From: Vibrio nitrifigilis
GTDB taxonomy: Bacteria > Pseudomonadota > Gammaproteobacteria > Enterobacterales > Vibrionaceae
DNA: 64,000 nucleotides
Reading direction: 5' to 3'
NCBI RefSeq assembly: GCF_015686695.1
Contig: NZ_JADPMR010000001.1
Location: 1,488,001-1,552,000 of the forward strand
Translations under genes and position numbers: made by a program
In this document: piece by piece, positions 47,942 to 57,722 of the stretch
Position numbering within the stretch: the first letter of the stretch is position 1
How the letters are laid out: every line of letters begins with the position of its first letter
Notes under the pieces: model-generated
Told to the model about the DNA's origin: nothing
The model's input: the letters and a program-made list of their open reading frames with translations, nothing else
The model's database searches: none

Positions 47942-49423
47942 ATGAATATTCAAACCTTTTTCCGTACTCATACTCGGGTGAGTACTGTATTTCATTTATG
48001 CAGCTTTTTAATCATCATTTACAGTTTAACCATGCTGGTACCAATGGTAGTGGCGTGGCTATTTCGCGATGGTTATATCACCCCATTTTTTAATACCTTT
48101 GTGGTTTCCATGTTGATTGGGGTGATGGGTTGGAAGCTCACCAATAACAGCGAAGATAAATACCTCCAAAAACGTGATGGTTTTATGGTGGCTTGTCTGT
48201 TTTGGCTGATTTTCTCCATTATGAGTGCCATGCCTTTTTATCTCGATCAACGTTTGGATTTATCATTTACGGATGCCATGTTTGAAGGGGTTTCTGGCAT
48301 TACCACTACAGGTGCCTCGGTTCTATCCAACATTGATACTTTGCCCAAGTCGATTCTTTTTTACCGAGCGCAACTTAACTTCCTTGGTGGGTTAGGGATC
48401 ATTGTATTGGCGGTGGCCATCATGCCATTTCTCGGTATTGGTGGCGCACGTATTTACCAATCAGAAATGCCCGGCCCAATGAAAGAAGAGAAATTGACAC
48501 CGCGCCTAGCCGATACCGCGCGTAGCATGTGGGGCTTGTATTCTTTATTGGCATTAGTGACCACCGTAGCGTATTACTTGGCGGGAATGAACTGGTTTGA
48601 TGCCATTTGCCACAGTTTATCTACGGTGTCTTTGGGCGGTTTTTCGACCCATGGTGCCAGTATTGGCTATTATCACAGCTCCGCAATTGAATTGGTTGGC
48701 GGTGTGTTTTCGATCCTCGCTGCAGTGAACTTTTCACTGTATTACATCGCTATTATTCAGCGCAGTTTAAAGCCAATTTATCGCAATGCCGAATTTCAAT
48801 TTATGATGCTCATTATGGCAATTGTCGTAGTGGTCTCGTGGCTGGAACTGGTGCGAACCCATACCTTTGGTGCGGGAGATGCGTTTATTCATGGCTTTTT
48901 CCAAGCGGTCTCTGTCATGACTGATAACGGGCTAGGTACGGCAGATTTCCCTAATTGGCCTGATGCGGTTGTTTTACTGATGTTAGGTGCCAGTTTCTTT
49001 GGCGGTTGTTTCGGCTCGACCTGTGGCGGGATTAAAGCGATGCGCTTTTTATTGCTTTATAAACAAGGGCGTAGTGAAATTAATCAGCTTGTTCGACCTA
49101 ATGCCATTATTACCACCAAAGTCGCCGGTGAAAAAGTGAATGATCGGGTGATGCGATCGATTTGGGGCCTGTTCTTTTTATGGATTTTCTTTACCTGCTT
49201 TTTTATTTGGGGGCTGGTGGCAATTGGCCATGATTTTAAAACCGCGTACGGCACCGTTGCTGCTTGCATTAATAATATGGGGCTTGGCTGGGGTGAAACG
49301 GCAGCAGGCTTTGAACCCCTCAAAGATCCAGCGAAATGGCTAATGTGTTTAGCGATGATTTTTGGCCGATTAGAGATCTTCCCCGTACTGATTGTGTTTT
49401 CAAAATCGTTTTGGCGTTACTAA
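47942..49423 (+). CDS. trkH: TrkH-family potassium uptake membrane subunit
   Basis: 493-residue ion-conducting subunit of a Trk/Ktr-type K+ system, with about ten to eleven helices in four pore repeats. The selectivity-filter loops are visible: ITTTGASVL, TVSLGGFSTH, VMTDNGLGTAD and NNMGLGWGE. Trk pores normally work with a cytoplasmic TrkA subunit that is not encoded here. The gene follows a KdpD-type kinase and KdpE regulator, suggesting that Trk expression is controlled by them. A bidirectional terminator follows. Confidence 0.92.
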   Translation: MNIQTFFRTHTRVSTVFHLCSFLIIIYSLTMLVPMVVAWLFRDGYITPFFNTFVVSMLIGVMGWKLTNNSEDKYLQKRDGFMVACLFWLIFSIMSAMPFYLDQRLDLSFTDAMFEGVSGITTTGASVLSNIDTLPKSILFYRAQLNFLGGLGIIVLAVAIMPFLGIGGARIYQSEMPGPMKEEKLTPRLADTARSMWGLYSLLALVTTVAYYLAGMNWFDAICHSLSTVSLGGFSTHGASIGYYHSSAIELVGGVFSILAAVNFSLYYIAIIQRSLKPIYRNAEFQFMMLIMAIVVVVSWLELVRTHTFGAGDAFIHGFFQAVSVMTDNGLGTADFPNWPDAVVLLMLGASFFGGCFGSTCGGIKAMRFLLLYKQGRSEINQLVRPNAIITTKVAGEKVNDRVMRSIWGLFFLWIFFTCFFIWGLVAIGHDFKTAYGTVAACINNMGLGWGETAAGFEPLKDPAKWLMCLAMIFGRLEIFPVLIVFSKSFWRY

Positions 49424-49452
49424 GCAGCAAATAAATAAGGTCGTTTGAATAG

Positions 49453-49482
49453 ACAACACCGAGCAATAGTGCTCGGTGTTGT
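49453..49482. terminator. Bidirectional terminator between trkH and COG0523 gene
   Basis: Stem ACAACACCGAGCA / TGCTCGGTGTTGT with a 4-base loop, between convergent genes. Confidence 0.88.
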
Positions 49483-49509
49483 GTTTTTGGTGCAGGGCTT
49501 AATAATGCG

Positions 49510-50709
49510 TTAACCCTTGCGCTTGGTAACGGTTTTTGGCCAAGGGGCAGGAAATTGAGCGCCCGCTTGCCAGTCGGTGATTTCATCTTCTGTAAGAAAA
49601 CAGCGTTTTAACGCTTGAGTAAAATCATCGACTTGAGAGCGATCACCAATCACGGTTAATCGGCAACGGCGGTCACCGAATCGGCCTGATTCCTGAGCAA
49701 CTTTCTCGCGCAATAATGCCACTTCATTTTCAGTTAAACCATTATTCGGATCTTCAACAATCCCTGCTCGCCAATAGCTAATAAATTCTAGGCTGATACT
49801 GCCTGCCGCTTGGTTCCACAGCAGGGCTAAATCATCGCGGGTCGGTAACCAAAAGAAACCTTTACTACGGTAAATTTCTTGGCCTAAAAACTGCTGACAC
49901 GTTTCCCATAATCGCTGCGGATGGAAAGGGCGGTCATCTTCAATTACCCGAGTTTCCATATTGTATGGGCGAGCACTTTCTGGCTTTGCCACAATTTCTG
50001 GTTCCAGTTCAGCAATCAACTGCTCCACACGATGAAAGTCGTAATCCGGCAGTGAAAATAGTTCTTCTAAGGCAAAATTCCCCCATTGCATGGACAGAAT
50101 CGCAACGTACGGATTTAATGGGTGAATCGACTGTGCAATTTGTGACAACTTATCATTGTTGATGCGGTCGGTTTTAGTCAGCAATAGGTGGCTACAGAAC
50201 ATAATTTGTTCTGCCAGCAAGTTGACCGTGTTGCGCACTCCTGCTTGCAAATTGTGCTGCAGTCTCGGGATCAGTAAAGAACCAGACTGATAATCTTGGT
50301 CGAGCATCAAGCTATCAGCTAGCGTTAACACACCTTTCAGCGCAACCCGTTGGGTTTGGGTACGCAGATACTTCACTAAAGGCAGTGGATGGCTACTGCC
50401 GGAGGTTTCTATCACAATCAAGTCTGGGGTTTTATTAGCCAGCAGATCGGTGATGGCTTGATCGAGCTTTTTGATCCCTGTCGGGCTACTTAAACTATCT
50501 GCTGCGACAGTCACAAAGTTATGCTGTTCTTTGCCTACTATATCCGTGTTGGCGACGAGTACACCATCAACATCTAATTCACTCATGTCGTTAACAATCA
50601 CGCTGACTGCGCGGTTTTGTTCATGTGATTGAACCAGTAGGTTTCTGAGCAAGGTGGTTTTACCTGAACCAAGAAAGCCATTTAGGATAATAATAGGGAC
50701 GGTGTTCAT
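49510..50709 (-). CDS. COG0523 (CobW/YjiA-like) GTPase lacking the CxCC motif
   Basis: 399-residue G3E-family GTPase: Walker A GFLGSGKTTLLRN (about residues 9-21), VNDMSELDVDGVL in place of the VNEFGE loop, ETSGSSHPLPL as the switch II ExSG motif, and LLLTKTDRI as the NKxD-like base motif. A C-terminal CobW_C domain contains RPFHPQRLW. Metallochaperone members carry a GCxCC metal site after switch I; here that position reads FVTVAADSLSSP with no Cys. It may have lost metal transfer, or it belongs to a divergent subgroup. The target protein is unknown. Confidence 0.88.
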   Translation of the reverse strand: MNTVPIIILNGFLGSGKTTLLRNLLVQSHEQNRAVSVIVNDMSELDVDGVLVANTDIVGKEQHNFVTVAADSLSSPTGIKKLDQAITDLLANKTPDLIVIETSGSSHPLPLVKYLRTQTQRVALKGVLTLADSLMLDQDYQSGSLLIPRLQHNLQAGVRNTVNLLAEQIMFCSHLLLTKTDRINNDKLSQIAQSIHPLNPYVAILSMQWGNFALEELFSLPDYDFHRVEQLIAELEPEIVAKPESARPYNMETRVIEDDRPFHPQRLWETCQQFLGQEIYRSKGFFWLPTRDDLALLWNQAAGSISLEFISYWRAGIVEDPNNGLTENEVALLREKVAQESGRFGDRRCRLTVIGDRSQVDDFTQALKRCFLTEDEITDWQAGAQFPAPWPKTVTKRKG

Positions 50710-50896
50710 GGGCTTTATCCAGTGTTTATCGATGTGATTTGATAGGGGATCCTAAAGACTTTAGCGATATTTACAATAGCCACGGGATTGTCAGTGCAGC
50801 ATTTTTGTTAGCGATGTAACGACCTTGAACCGTCTATGTAAAAATTGAGGTTAACAACAGTAAATAGAGAAGTAATTTATAATTATTTAGCATTTC

Positions 50897-50931
50897 CTTG
50901 TTGACAAGAATCGAGTTTATCAACAAGAATA
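50897..50931 (+). promoter_or_regulatory. Candidate promoter and operator of the Cus operon
   Basis: Arms CTTGTTGA (50897-50904) and TCAACAAG (50920-50927) form an inverted repeat. A consensus -35 TTGACA is at 50901-50906 and a weak -10 (AGAATA) at 50926-50931, a spacing of 19, which is the long spacing of MerR-type promoters. The arms do not match the usual CueR box. Prediction only. Confidence 0.35.
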
Positions 50932-50959
50932 AATGCAATATTTCTAGGGATTTACTGAA

Positions 50960-51400
50960 TTGTCATTTACGCTGAGTCACCGTATCGTCGTTATTCTTTG
51001 TACACTGTTCGCGCTTGCAACGGGTGGGCAGAGTATTGCGGCCGTGTTAGGCACGTATGATACAGCGACGCATTCGGCGATGGCATTTTCTTCCCACAAT
51101 ACAATATTAATGAGCAAGCCTGCTTCTGCGATGCATTCTCCTCGTATGAAAATGGCAACGGCATCTCATCATGACGCTTGTGCGAATCAATGTGCGGAGC
51201 AACATAAAGCAATGAGTGATCATTGTGATCACTCCATGTCACAACAGTGTGGTTCCAGCTCTTGCGGACACGTTGTTGGCGCGTTATTTGTCCATACTTT
51301 TTCAGTCATAGAACGTTTAACCACCCATGTTGCTAGTTTAACTGTGCATAAAGCGCAGCAAGGCTACCCCTCTTCATTATATCGACCTCCAATAGTTTAA
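50960..51400 (+). CDS. Secreted His/Cys/Met-rich small protein of the copper operon
   Basis: 146 residues: signal peptide to about 28 (SIAA), then a His/Met/Cys-rich segment (HHDACANQCAEQHK, HCDHSMSQQCGSSSCG) and a hydrophobic stretch after it. The six cysteines and many His and Met suit binding of Cu(I) or Ag(I) in the periplasm. It is first in the copper-efflux cluster. The start appears to be TTG 50960 with CTAGGGA 9 bases upstream. I do not know a family name; it may be a copper-handling partner of the CusBA pump. Confidence 0.65.
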   Translation: MSFTLSHRIVVILCTLFALATGGQSIAAVLGTYDTATHSAMAFSSHNTILMSKPASAMHSPRMKMATASHHDACANQCAEQHKAMSDHCDHSMSQQCGSSSCGHVVGALFVHTFSVIERLTTHVASLTVHKAQQGYPSSLYRPPIV

Positions 51401-51468
51401 CCATCTCATATTACTTGTCTTTTTTGTCTTAAGCCTACTTAAGACGCAATATGTTATGGATTTATACA

Positions 51469-52842
51469 ATGAGAAAATTCCGTCGATGGACACCTATCGT
51501 ATTAGGTGTACTGTTCGCGATGCCTGTCGCTTACAGTATGGCTGCAGAGAGTACTGCTGCGTCCAAACAGCAGGCAATCTATCAATCAACCGAACAGTTA
51601 AATCGTTTGATTAATCAAGCGGTAAGCAGTGATTTTAAACGTGCAAGCATTGAGCATCAGTCGCAATCTATGCGAGAGCAAGGTATTGCTGATGCCACGT
51701 TACCTGATCCAAAAATTAAATTTGGTGCTTCAAATGTGCCGATTGACTCATGGGCATTGGATGATGAATCAATGACCAGTGTTGTGGTTGGAATTGGTCA
51801 ACAATTCTCACGTGGCGATACGCTAAATTTAATGAAACAAAAGGCCAATCAACAAGCCGATGCGAGTGAATTAAGTGCTCAATTACGTTCGTTAGATATT
51901 GCTCGTAATGTTTGTCGTCTTTGGCTGCAATTGGGCTATCTCAATATTGCACTCGATAACTTAAATCAGCGTTTGTCTTTCCAACAGCAATTGGTAAAAA
52001 ATAATGAAACCAATTATTCGTTAGGCAAAAAGGCGGCGCAAGATGTGCTTTCTGTTGAACTGCAAGTCACGCAAACTCAAGAAAGTATTGATGCCAATAA
52101 GCAGCTAAGAGCCCAAGTAGTCAGTCAGCTTTCCGAATGGTTTGGTGCTGAGTGGATGTCATCTAACGATCCTTCTCTCGCCTCCAATGTGGTGCAATGG
52201 CCGCGGTTACAACCGGTATTTGAGCATGTAAAACCCGGAGATAATCACGCGTTGTTTATGCAGCATCCATTAATCAAACAGGCTGAAAAGGCGATTGCTG
52301 TGCAAGAGACGGATGTGTCATTGCAACAGCAGCGCTACAAACCTCAGTTTGGTGTGGAAGTCTCTTATGGGCATCGTGATGGGAAGTTAATGGATGGTAG
52401 TAATGCTCCCGATGTGGCAAGTGCATTTGTGACCTTCGATGTCCCGATTTTTACCGATAACAAACAAGATCGTGCTGTGAATGCAGCCAAATATAAATTG
52501 GGCTCTGCAAAACTAGAACGGGATTTACTCTTGCAGCAAATTAATGCTCAGGTGAACCAACAACTGACGACTCTACAAGGGTTAGATCAACGCATTACTC
52601 GCTATCGAGATCAATTCATACCTCAATCGCATTCGCATCTGGCTGCGGTGACGAGAGCTTATGATTCCAGTACGGCCTCATTTAAAGATCTGGTCTCTGC
52701 CAATCTTGACCATCTGTCGCTAGAACTGAATTACCAAAAGCTTCTCACCGAACAGAACCAGACGAAAGCAAATTTAGCGTATTGGTTTGATGGGTTTTCG
52801 CCTGCTGCATTGGGCGATCACATCAATCACTATCAGTTTTAA
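51469..52842 (+). CDS. cusC: TolC-family outer-membrane factor of a copper/silver efflux system
   Basis: 457-residue TolC-type outer-membrane channel protein: signal peptide (RKFRRWTPIVLGVLFAMPVAYSMAA), then a helical, Gln-rich body with two OEP repeats (TLPDPKIKFGASNVP near residue 74, SHLAAVTRAYDSSTASFKDLVSANL near 400). Followed by CusB and CusA genes. ATG 51469 gives a clean signal peptide; ATG 51451 would add six residues. It has no lipobox, unlike E. coli CusC. Confidence 0.85.
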   Translation: MRKFRRWTPIVLGVLFAMPVAYSMAAESTAASKQQAIYQSTEQLNRLINQAVSSDFKRASIEHQSQSMREQGIADATLPDPKIKFGASNVPIDSWALDDESMTSVVVGIGQQFSRGDTLNLMKQKANQQADASELSAQLRSLDIARNVCRLWLQLGYLNIALDNLNQRLSFQQQLVKNNETNYSLGKKAAQDVLSVELQVTQTQESIDANKQLRAQVVSQLSEWFGAEWMSSNDPSLASNVVQWPRLQPVFEHVKPGDNHALFMQHPLIKQAEKAIAVQETDVSLQQQRYKPQFGVEVSYGHRDGKLMDGSNAPDVASAFVTFDVPIFTDNKQDRAVNAAKYKLGSAKLERDLLLQQINAQVNQQLTTLQGLDQRITRYRDQFIPQSHSHLAAVTRAYDSSTASFKDLVSANLDHLSLELNYQKLLTEQNQTKANLAYWFDGFSPAALGDHINHYQF

Positions 52843-52858
52843 TTTTTGAGGTAAAACA

Positions 52859-54571
52859 ATGAATAAGATCATAATGTCAGTGTTGGCTCTTGCGATTGGT
52901 GGCGGGTTTGGTTATGCCACTCATGCGTATTTATCGGATAGTGATGGAGCGACAGTCAAGCAAGCTGGCAACAAACAACCTTTGTATTGGGTTGCACCGA
53001 TGGATCCAAAATATAAACGCGACAAGCCAGGGAAATCACCAATGGGGATGGATTTAATCCCCGTCTATGCCGATGAACAATCGCTCCAAGATAAACCCGG
53101 CACGGTCAAAATCGATCCTGCGGTGGTTAATAACTTGGGTGTAAAAACAGCGCTGGTTAGCAAAGGCGTGTTAACGCCCAAAATACATACTGTTGGGTAT
53201 GTAGGGTTTGATGATAGCCAAGTATGGCAACTGAACCTGCGAGTGAGCGGCTGGGTCGAGAATACTCATGTGCATGCTATCGGTGAACAGGTCAAAAAAG
53301 GCGATGTTTTATTTTCTTTGTATTCTCCTGAATTGGTGAATGCGCAAGATGAATTGTTTAACGCTTATCGAGTTAACCGGCCCAATCTGATCAACGGAGC
53401 GCGTGAACGATTACTCGCTTTAGGGCTAGAGCGCCAGCAGATAGAACAACTGGTTAAGCAAGGAAAATCGCAGCGCGTTATTAACATTTATGCGCCTGAT
53501 GACGGCATTATTGCTTCGCTAAATATACGTAACGGGAGTTACTTAACACCTGCTGCCACTGCGTTAAGCGCAGGTTCCATCGATAAAGTATGGGTAAACA
53601 CTGAGATCTTTGAACGGCAGTTGCATTGGATTAAACAGGGCACACCTGCTGTGATGACTCTGGCATCTCAACCGGGAAAAACTTGGGTTGGTAAAGTGGA
53701 TTACATCTATCCGATTATTGATAGTCAAACTCGCACATTACGCGTCCGTTTGGTTTTTGATAATCGTGATAAAACGTTAAAACCCAATATGTTTGCTAAT
53801 GTGTCATTAGAACCGCAAACAACCGCCGAACATTTGTTGATTCCTTCTCAAGCCGTAATACGCACCAACGATATGACGCGTGTGGTACTTGCCCAAGGTG
53901 AGGGCAAATTTCGTTCTGCGCGCATAAAAATTGGCCGTGAAGCCGCGGGAAAAATAGAAGTCGTGAGTGGTTTGAGCGCCGGTGAGCGTATCGTTACTTC
54001 GGCACAATTCCTGATTGATTCTGAATCGAGCTTATCGGCTGATTTAAGTCGTATTAATTCTCCTGAAAATAAGCCAGTGGCAACAACGGTTTGGGCTAAA
54101 GGTAATATTACTAAAGTGATGCAGGCCCATCGTATGTTAACCATTCATCACCAGCCTGTAGCGCAATGGAATTGGCCAAGTATGGACATGAATTTCACCT
54201 TGGCGCAGGACGTTGATTGGCAGGCGGCTTCTGTCGGGCAATCCATTGATTTTCAGTTACATAAAACCGCAACAGGACAATATGAAATTACCCAGTATCA
54301 ATTAGGGTCAATGGAAGTGGCAAAACCAGTAACGCTCGATGCGACGATCAACATGGTGATGGCTGATTTTCATATGTTAACCATTCAACATCCTGCGGTG
54401 CAATCTCTTGGTTGGAAAGCCGGAGAGATGAATTTCACGGTCAGTGACGCAATTGATTTGAGTGCATTCAAAGAAGGACAACAGGTAACGGTAACGTTGA
54501 TAAAACAAGGGTCAGATTACCAGTTGAGCGATATTGCCGCTTCTCACTCTCAGCGCCGGGAGGATAAATAA
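52859..54571 (+). CDS. cusB: CusB-type periplasmic adaptor with two C-terminal CusF-like domains
   Basis: 570-residue membrane-fusion protein. N-terminal anchor, then a heavy-metal-binding segment (APMDPKYKRDKPGKSPMGMDLIPVY), then the barrel-sandwich/hairpin/beta-barrel of CusB (to about residue 400). Two consecutive CusF-like domains follow: about 408-480 with ITKVMQAHRMLTIHH and NWPSMDMNF, and about 485-560 with MLTIQHPAV and GWKAGEMNF. In E. coli CusF is a separate protein whose Trp and two Met bind Cu(I); here the second domain keeps only W..M. The chaperone is thus built into the pump. ATG follows cusC by 16 bases. Confidence 0.9.
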   Translation: MNKIIMSVLALAIGGGFGYATHAYLSDSDGATVKQAGNKQPLYWVAPMDPKYKRDKPGKSPMGMDLIPVYADEQSLQDKPGTVKIDPAVVNNLGVKTALVSKGVLTPKIHTVGYVGFDDSQVWQLNLRVSGWVENTHVHAIGEQVKKGDVLFSLYSPELVNAQDELFNAYRVNRPNLINGARERLLALGLERQQIEQLVKQGKSQRVINIYAPDDGIIASLNIRNGSYLTPAATALSAGSIDKVWVNTEIFERQLHWIKQGTPAVMTLASQPGKTWVGKVDYIYPIIDSQTRTLRVRLVFDNRDKTLKPNMFANVSLEPQTTAEHLLIPSQAVIRTNDMTRVVLAQGEGKFRSARIKIGREAAGKIEVVSGLSAGERIVTSAQFLIDSESSLSADLSRINSPENKPVATTVWAKGNITKVMQAHRMLTIHHQPVAQWNWPSMDMNFTLAQDVDWQAASVGQSIDFQLHKTATGQYEITQYQLGSMEVAKPVTLDATINMVMADFHMLTIQHPAVQSLGWKAGEMNFTVSDAIDLSAFKEGQQVTVTLIKQGSDYQLSDIAASHSQRREDK

Positions 54572-57500
54572 TGATTGGTCGAATTATTCACTGGTCGGTC
54601 AGAAATCGGCTGATGGTTATTTTGGCAACACTGGTCTTAATCGCCGGGGGCTTATACAGCGTAAAGCAAACTCCCATTGATGCTTTGCCGGATCTATCTG
54701 ATGTCCAAGTTATTATCAAAACCAGTTACCCCGGTCAGGCGCCACAAGTGGTAGAAGATCAAGTGACCTATCCGTTAACAACCGCAATGCTGGCAGTTCC
54801 AGGGGCGGAAACGGTGCGGGGCTACTCGTTCTTCGGCGACTCTTATGTTTACATCATCTTTAATGACAAGACGGATATGTATTGGGCTCGCTCACGGGTA
54901 TTGGAATATTTAAGTCAAGTGACCTCCAAATTACCTGCGCAAGCAAAGCCAACACTCGGGCCTGATGCAACAGGAGTGGGTTGGATTTACACCTATGCAT
55001 TACAAGATAAAACCGGTAAACATGATTTAGCCGATCTACGTGCTATTCAAGATTGGTTTTTAAAATATGAATTGCAAACCGTGGATGGCGTATCGGAAAT
55101 CGCGACTGTTGGCGGCATGGTTAAGCAATATCAGGTGCAAATTGATCCGGCCAAGCTGCGCGCGTACAACTTAACGCTGCAACAAGTGAATCAAGCCATA
55201 AAACGGGGCAATCAGGAAACCGGTGCGTCAGTCGTTGAAGTGGCCGAAGCCGAGCATATGGTGCGCACCAATGGGTATCTATCCAATGTTGAAGATATAC
55301 GTTCCATTCCATTAAAAATGACATCATCGGGTACGCCCGTACTGTTGGGGGATGTGGCGGATATTAACATTGGTCCACAAATGCGCCGTGGGGTATCAGA
55401 ACTTAATGGTGAAGGCGAAGTTGTCGGCGGCATTGTTGTGATGCGTTACGGTGAAAATGCTAGTGCGGTGATTGAGCGAGTTAAGCAAAAACTGAAAACG
55501 TTACAACGTAGCTTACCGCCTGGCGTGGAAATTGTACCTACCTATGATCGCTCCACACTCATCAACCATGCGGTAGAGAACCTTTGGCATAAGTTAGCTG
55601 AAGAATTTATAGTCGTGGCGATCGTGTGCGCTCTATTTTTATTTCATATTCGCTCTTCTCTGGTGATTGCTATCAGTTTGCCCGTGGGCATTTTAGGGGC
55701 ATTTGTCATCATGCATTGGCAGGGAATTAATGCCAATATCATGTCGCTAGGGGGAATTGCTATAGCGATTGGAGCCATGGTCGATGGCGCGATAGTGATG
55801 ATTGAAAACGTGCATAAGCACATCGAGCGGACCCCACTGACGAAGGAAAATCGCTGGCAAGTGATCGCGGATGCAGCAGAAGAAGTGGGGGCCCCTCTAT
55901 TTTTCTCACTGCTTATTATCACGTTAAGCTTTGTGCCAGTGTTTTCCTTGCAAGGACAAGAAGGGAAAATGTTTTCGCCTCTGGCGTTTACAAAAACCTA
56001 TTCTATGGCTGTCGCGGCTGGGCTGGCGATTACTTTAGTGCCTGTTTTGATGGGCTATTTTGTACGAGGAAAAATTCGTTCAGAACATAACAATCCCATC
56101 AACAAGGGCTTGATTGCTGGTTATCGTCCACTGCTTCAAGTGAGTATTTCTCACCCGAAAACCATGATTATGCTGACCATCGCGTTAATGATCTCTGCGA
56201 TTTATCCAGCGACACAACTGGGTAGTGAGTTTATTCCGCCGTTGGATGAGGGCGATATCATGTATATGCCAACGACCTATCCAGGTATTTCGGTCGGTAA
56301 GGCACGCGAGTTACTGCAACAAACGAACAAGCTCATTAAAACTGTGCCAGAAGTTAAAACGGTGTGGGGCAAAGTGGGCCGAGCGGAAACGGCGACTGAT
56401 CCAGCGCCTTTAACCATGGTGGAAACGACGATTCAGCTTAAACCTAAATCTGAATGGCGTAAGGGAGTCACCAGTGAGTCTTTGCGTAAAGAATTCAATC
56501 AGTTGATTCAATTCCCTGGCGTGACGAATGCTTGGGTGATGCCGATTCAAACTCGGATTGATATGTTAGCTACAGGTGTCAAAACTCCAATTGGTATTAA
56601 GATTGCTGGCTCTGATCTGAAAGTCATCCAAGATATTGGCGCTAAGCTGGAACCTATCTTAAATAGCATTCAAGGGACGACGTCTGTTTATGCTGAACGT
56701 GTTGCTGGTGGCCGCTATATTACGGTCGATATCCATCGTAAGGTGGCCGCTCGTTATGGTCTGAATATCGCAGATATTCAGCAGGTGATCGCCACTGCGA
56801 TTGGTGGCACGAATGTGTCAGAAACAGTAGAGGGGTTAGAACGTTTTCCTATTAATGTCCGTTATCCGCAAGAGTATCGTGATTCGGTTGAAAAGCTGAA
56901 AGACTTACCTATTGTTACGCCGACGGGGGCGCGTATTCCTTTAGCTGATGTGGCTGCCATTCGTTATGAAGATGGACCGCCAATGATCAAAACAGAGAAT
57001 GCTCGACCCAATGGCTGGGTTTACGTCGATATCGCGGGGCGTGATTTAGGATCGTATGTGAATGAAGCCAAACAAACGGTTGCTAAAAATCTTGTATTAC
57101 CAACAGGCTACTCTATTTCTTGGACGGGGCAGTATGAATATTTGGAAAGGGCGAAGCAGCGGTTAAGTATCGTTGTTCCTATCACTATTGGCATCATTAT
57201 GTTGCTATTGTACTTCGCTTTTAAACGCGTCGGGGAAGTGTTGGTTATTATGGCGACACTGCCCTTAGCAATGGTAGGCGGTGTGTGGTTAATGCATTTA
57301 CTTAACTACAACTTCTCGGTGGCAGTGGGGGTCGGCTTTATTGCGTTAGCAGGGGTTGCTGTTGAAATTGGGGTCATCATGTTGGTTTATCTTAACCAGG
57401 CGTGGCATCGCTGCAAACTCGATGCATTAGAGCAACAGAGAATGTTAACCAATGACGATTTAATACGTTCAATTCAAGAAGGGGCAGGGCTACGTGTACG

Positions 57501-57711
57501 CCCGGTCATGATGACAGTATCCACCATCATTATTGGTTTAGTGCCCATCATGTATGGATCGGGTACAGGAGCGAGTGTGATGCAGCGGATCGCTGCCCCC
57601 ATGATTGGTGGCATGGGATCGGCGGTGATACTGACTTTGTTAGTTATCCCGGCAATTTTCAAACTATGGAAATCACGCGAAATTACCAAGCAAACGTCGA
57701 CAACAAACTGA
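54571..57711 (+). CDS. cusA: CusA-type heavy-metal RND efflux pump
   Basis: 1046-residue inner-membrane RND transporter of the HME (heavy metal) class, with 12 helices and two large periplasmic loops. LSLGGIAIAIGAMVDGAIVM-type signature in TM4 (SLGGIAIAIGAMVDGAIVMI) and PVFSLQGQEGKMFSPLAFTK are typical of Cu(I)/Ag(I) exporters, and FAFKRVGEVLVI is in the second half. Proton-driven export of Cu(I)/Ag(I) from the periplasm and cytoplasm through CusB and CusC. Its ATG overlaps the cusB stop by one base, so translation is coupled. Confidence 0.95.
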   Translation: MIGRIIHWSVRNRLMVILATLVLIAGGLYSVKQTPIDALPDLSDVQVIIKTSYPGQAPQVVEDQVTYPLTTAMLAVPGAETVRGYSFFGDSYVYIIFNDKTDMYWARSRVLEYLSQVTSKLPAQAKPTLGPDATGVGWIYTYALQDKTGKHDLADLRAIQDWFLKYELQTVDGVSEIATVGGMVKQYQVQIDPAKLRAYNLTLQQVNQAIKRGNQETGASVVEVAEAEHMVRTNGYLSNVEDIRSIPLKMTSSGTPVLLGDVADINIGPQMRRGVSELNGEGEVVGGIVVMRYGENASAVIERVKQKLKTLQRSLPPGVEIVPTYDRSTLINHAVENLWHKLAEEFIVVAIVCALFLFHIRSSLVIAISLPVGILGAFVIMHWQGINANIMSLGGIAIAIGAMVDGAIVMIENVHKHIERTPLTKENRWQVIADAAEEVGAPLFFSLLIITLSFVPVFSLQGQEGKMFSPLAFTKTYSMAVAAGLAITLVPVLMGYFVRGKIRSEHNNPINKGLIAGYRPLLQVSISHPKTMIMLTIALMISAIYPATQLGSEFIPPLDEGDIMYMPTTYPGISVGKARELLQQTNKLIKTVPEVKTVWGKVGRAETATDPAPLTMVETTIQLKPKSEWRKGVTSESLRKEFNQLIQFPGVTNAWVMPIQTRIDMLATGVKTPIGIKIAGSDLKVIQDIGAKLEPILNSIQGTTSVYAERVAGGRYITVDIHRKVAARYGLNIADIQQVIATAIGGTNVSETVEGLERFPINVRYPQEYRDSVEKLKDLPIVTPTGARIPLADVAAIRYEDGPPMIKTENARPNGWVYVDIAGRDLGSYVNEAKQTVAKNLVLPTGYSISWTGQYEYLERAKQRLSIVVPITIGIIMLLLYFAFKRVGEVLVIMATLPLAMVGGVWLMHLLNYNFSVAVGVGFIALAGVAVEIGVIMLVYLNQAWHRCKLDALEQQRMLTNDDLIRSIQEGAGLRVRPVMMTVSTIIIGLVPIMYGSGTGASVMQRIAAPMIGGMGSAVILTLLVIPAIFKLWKSREITKQTSTTN

Positions 57712-57722
57712 GGGTGTAACAA

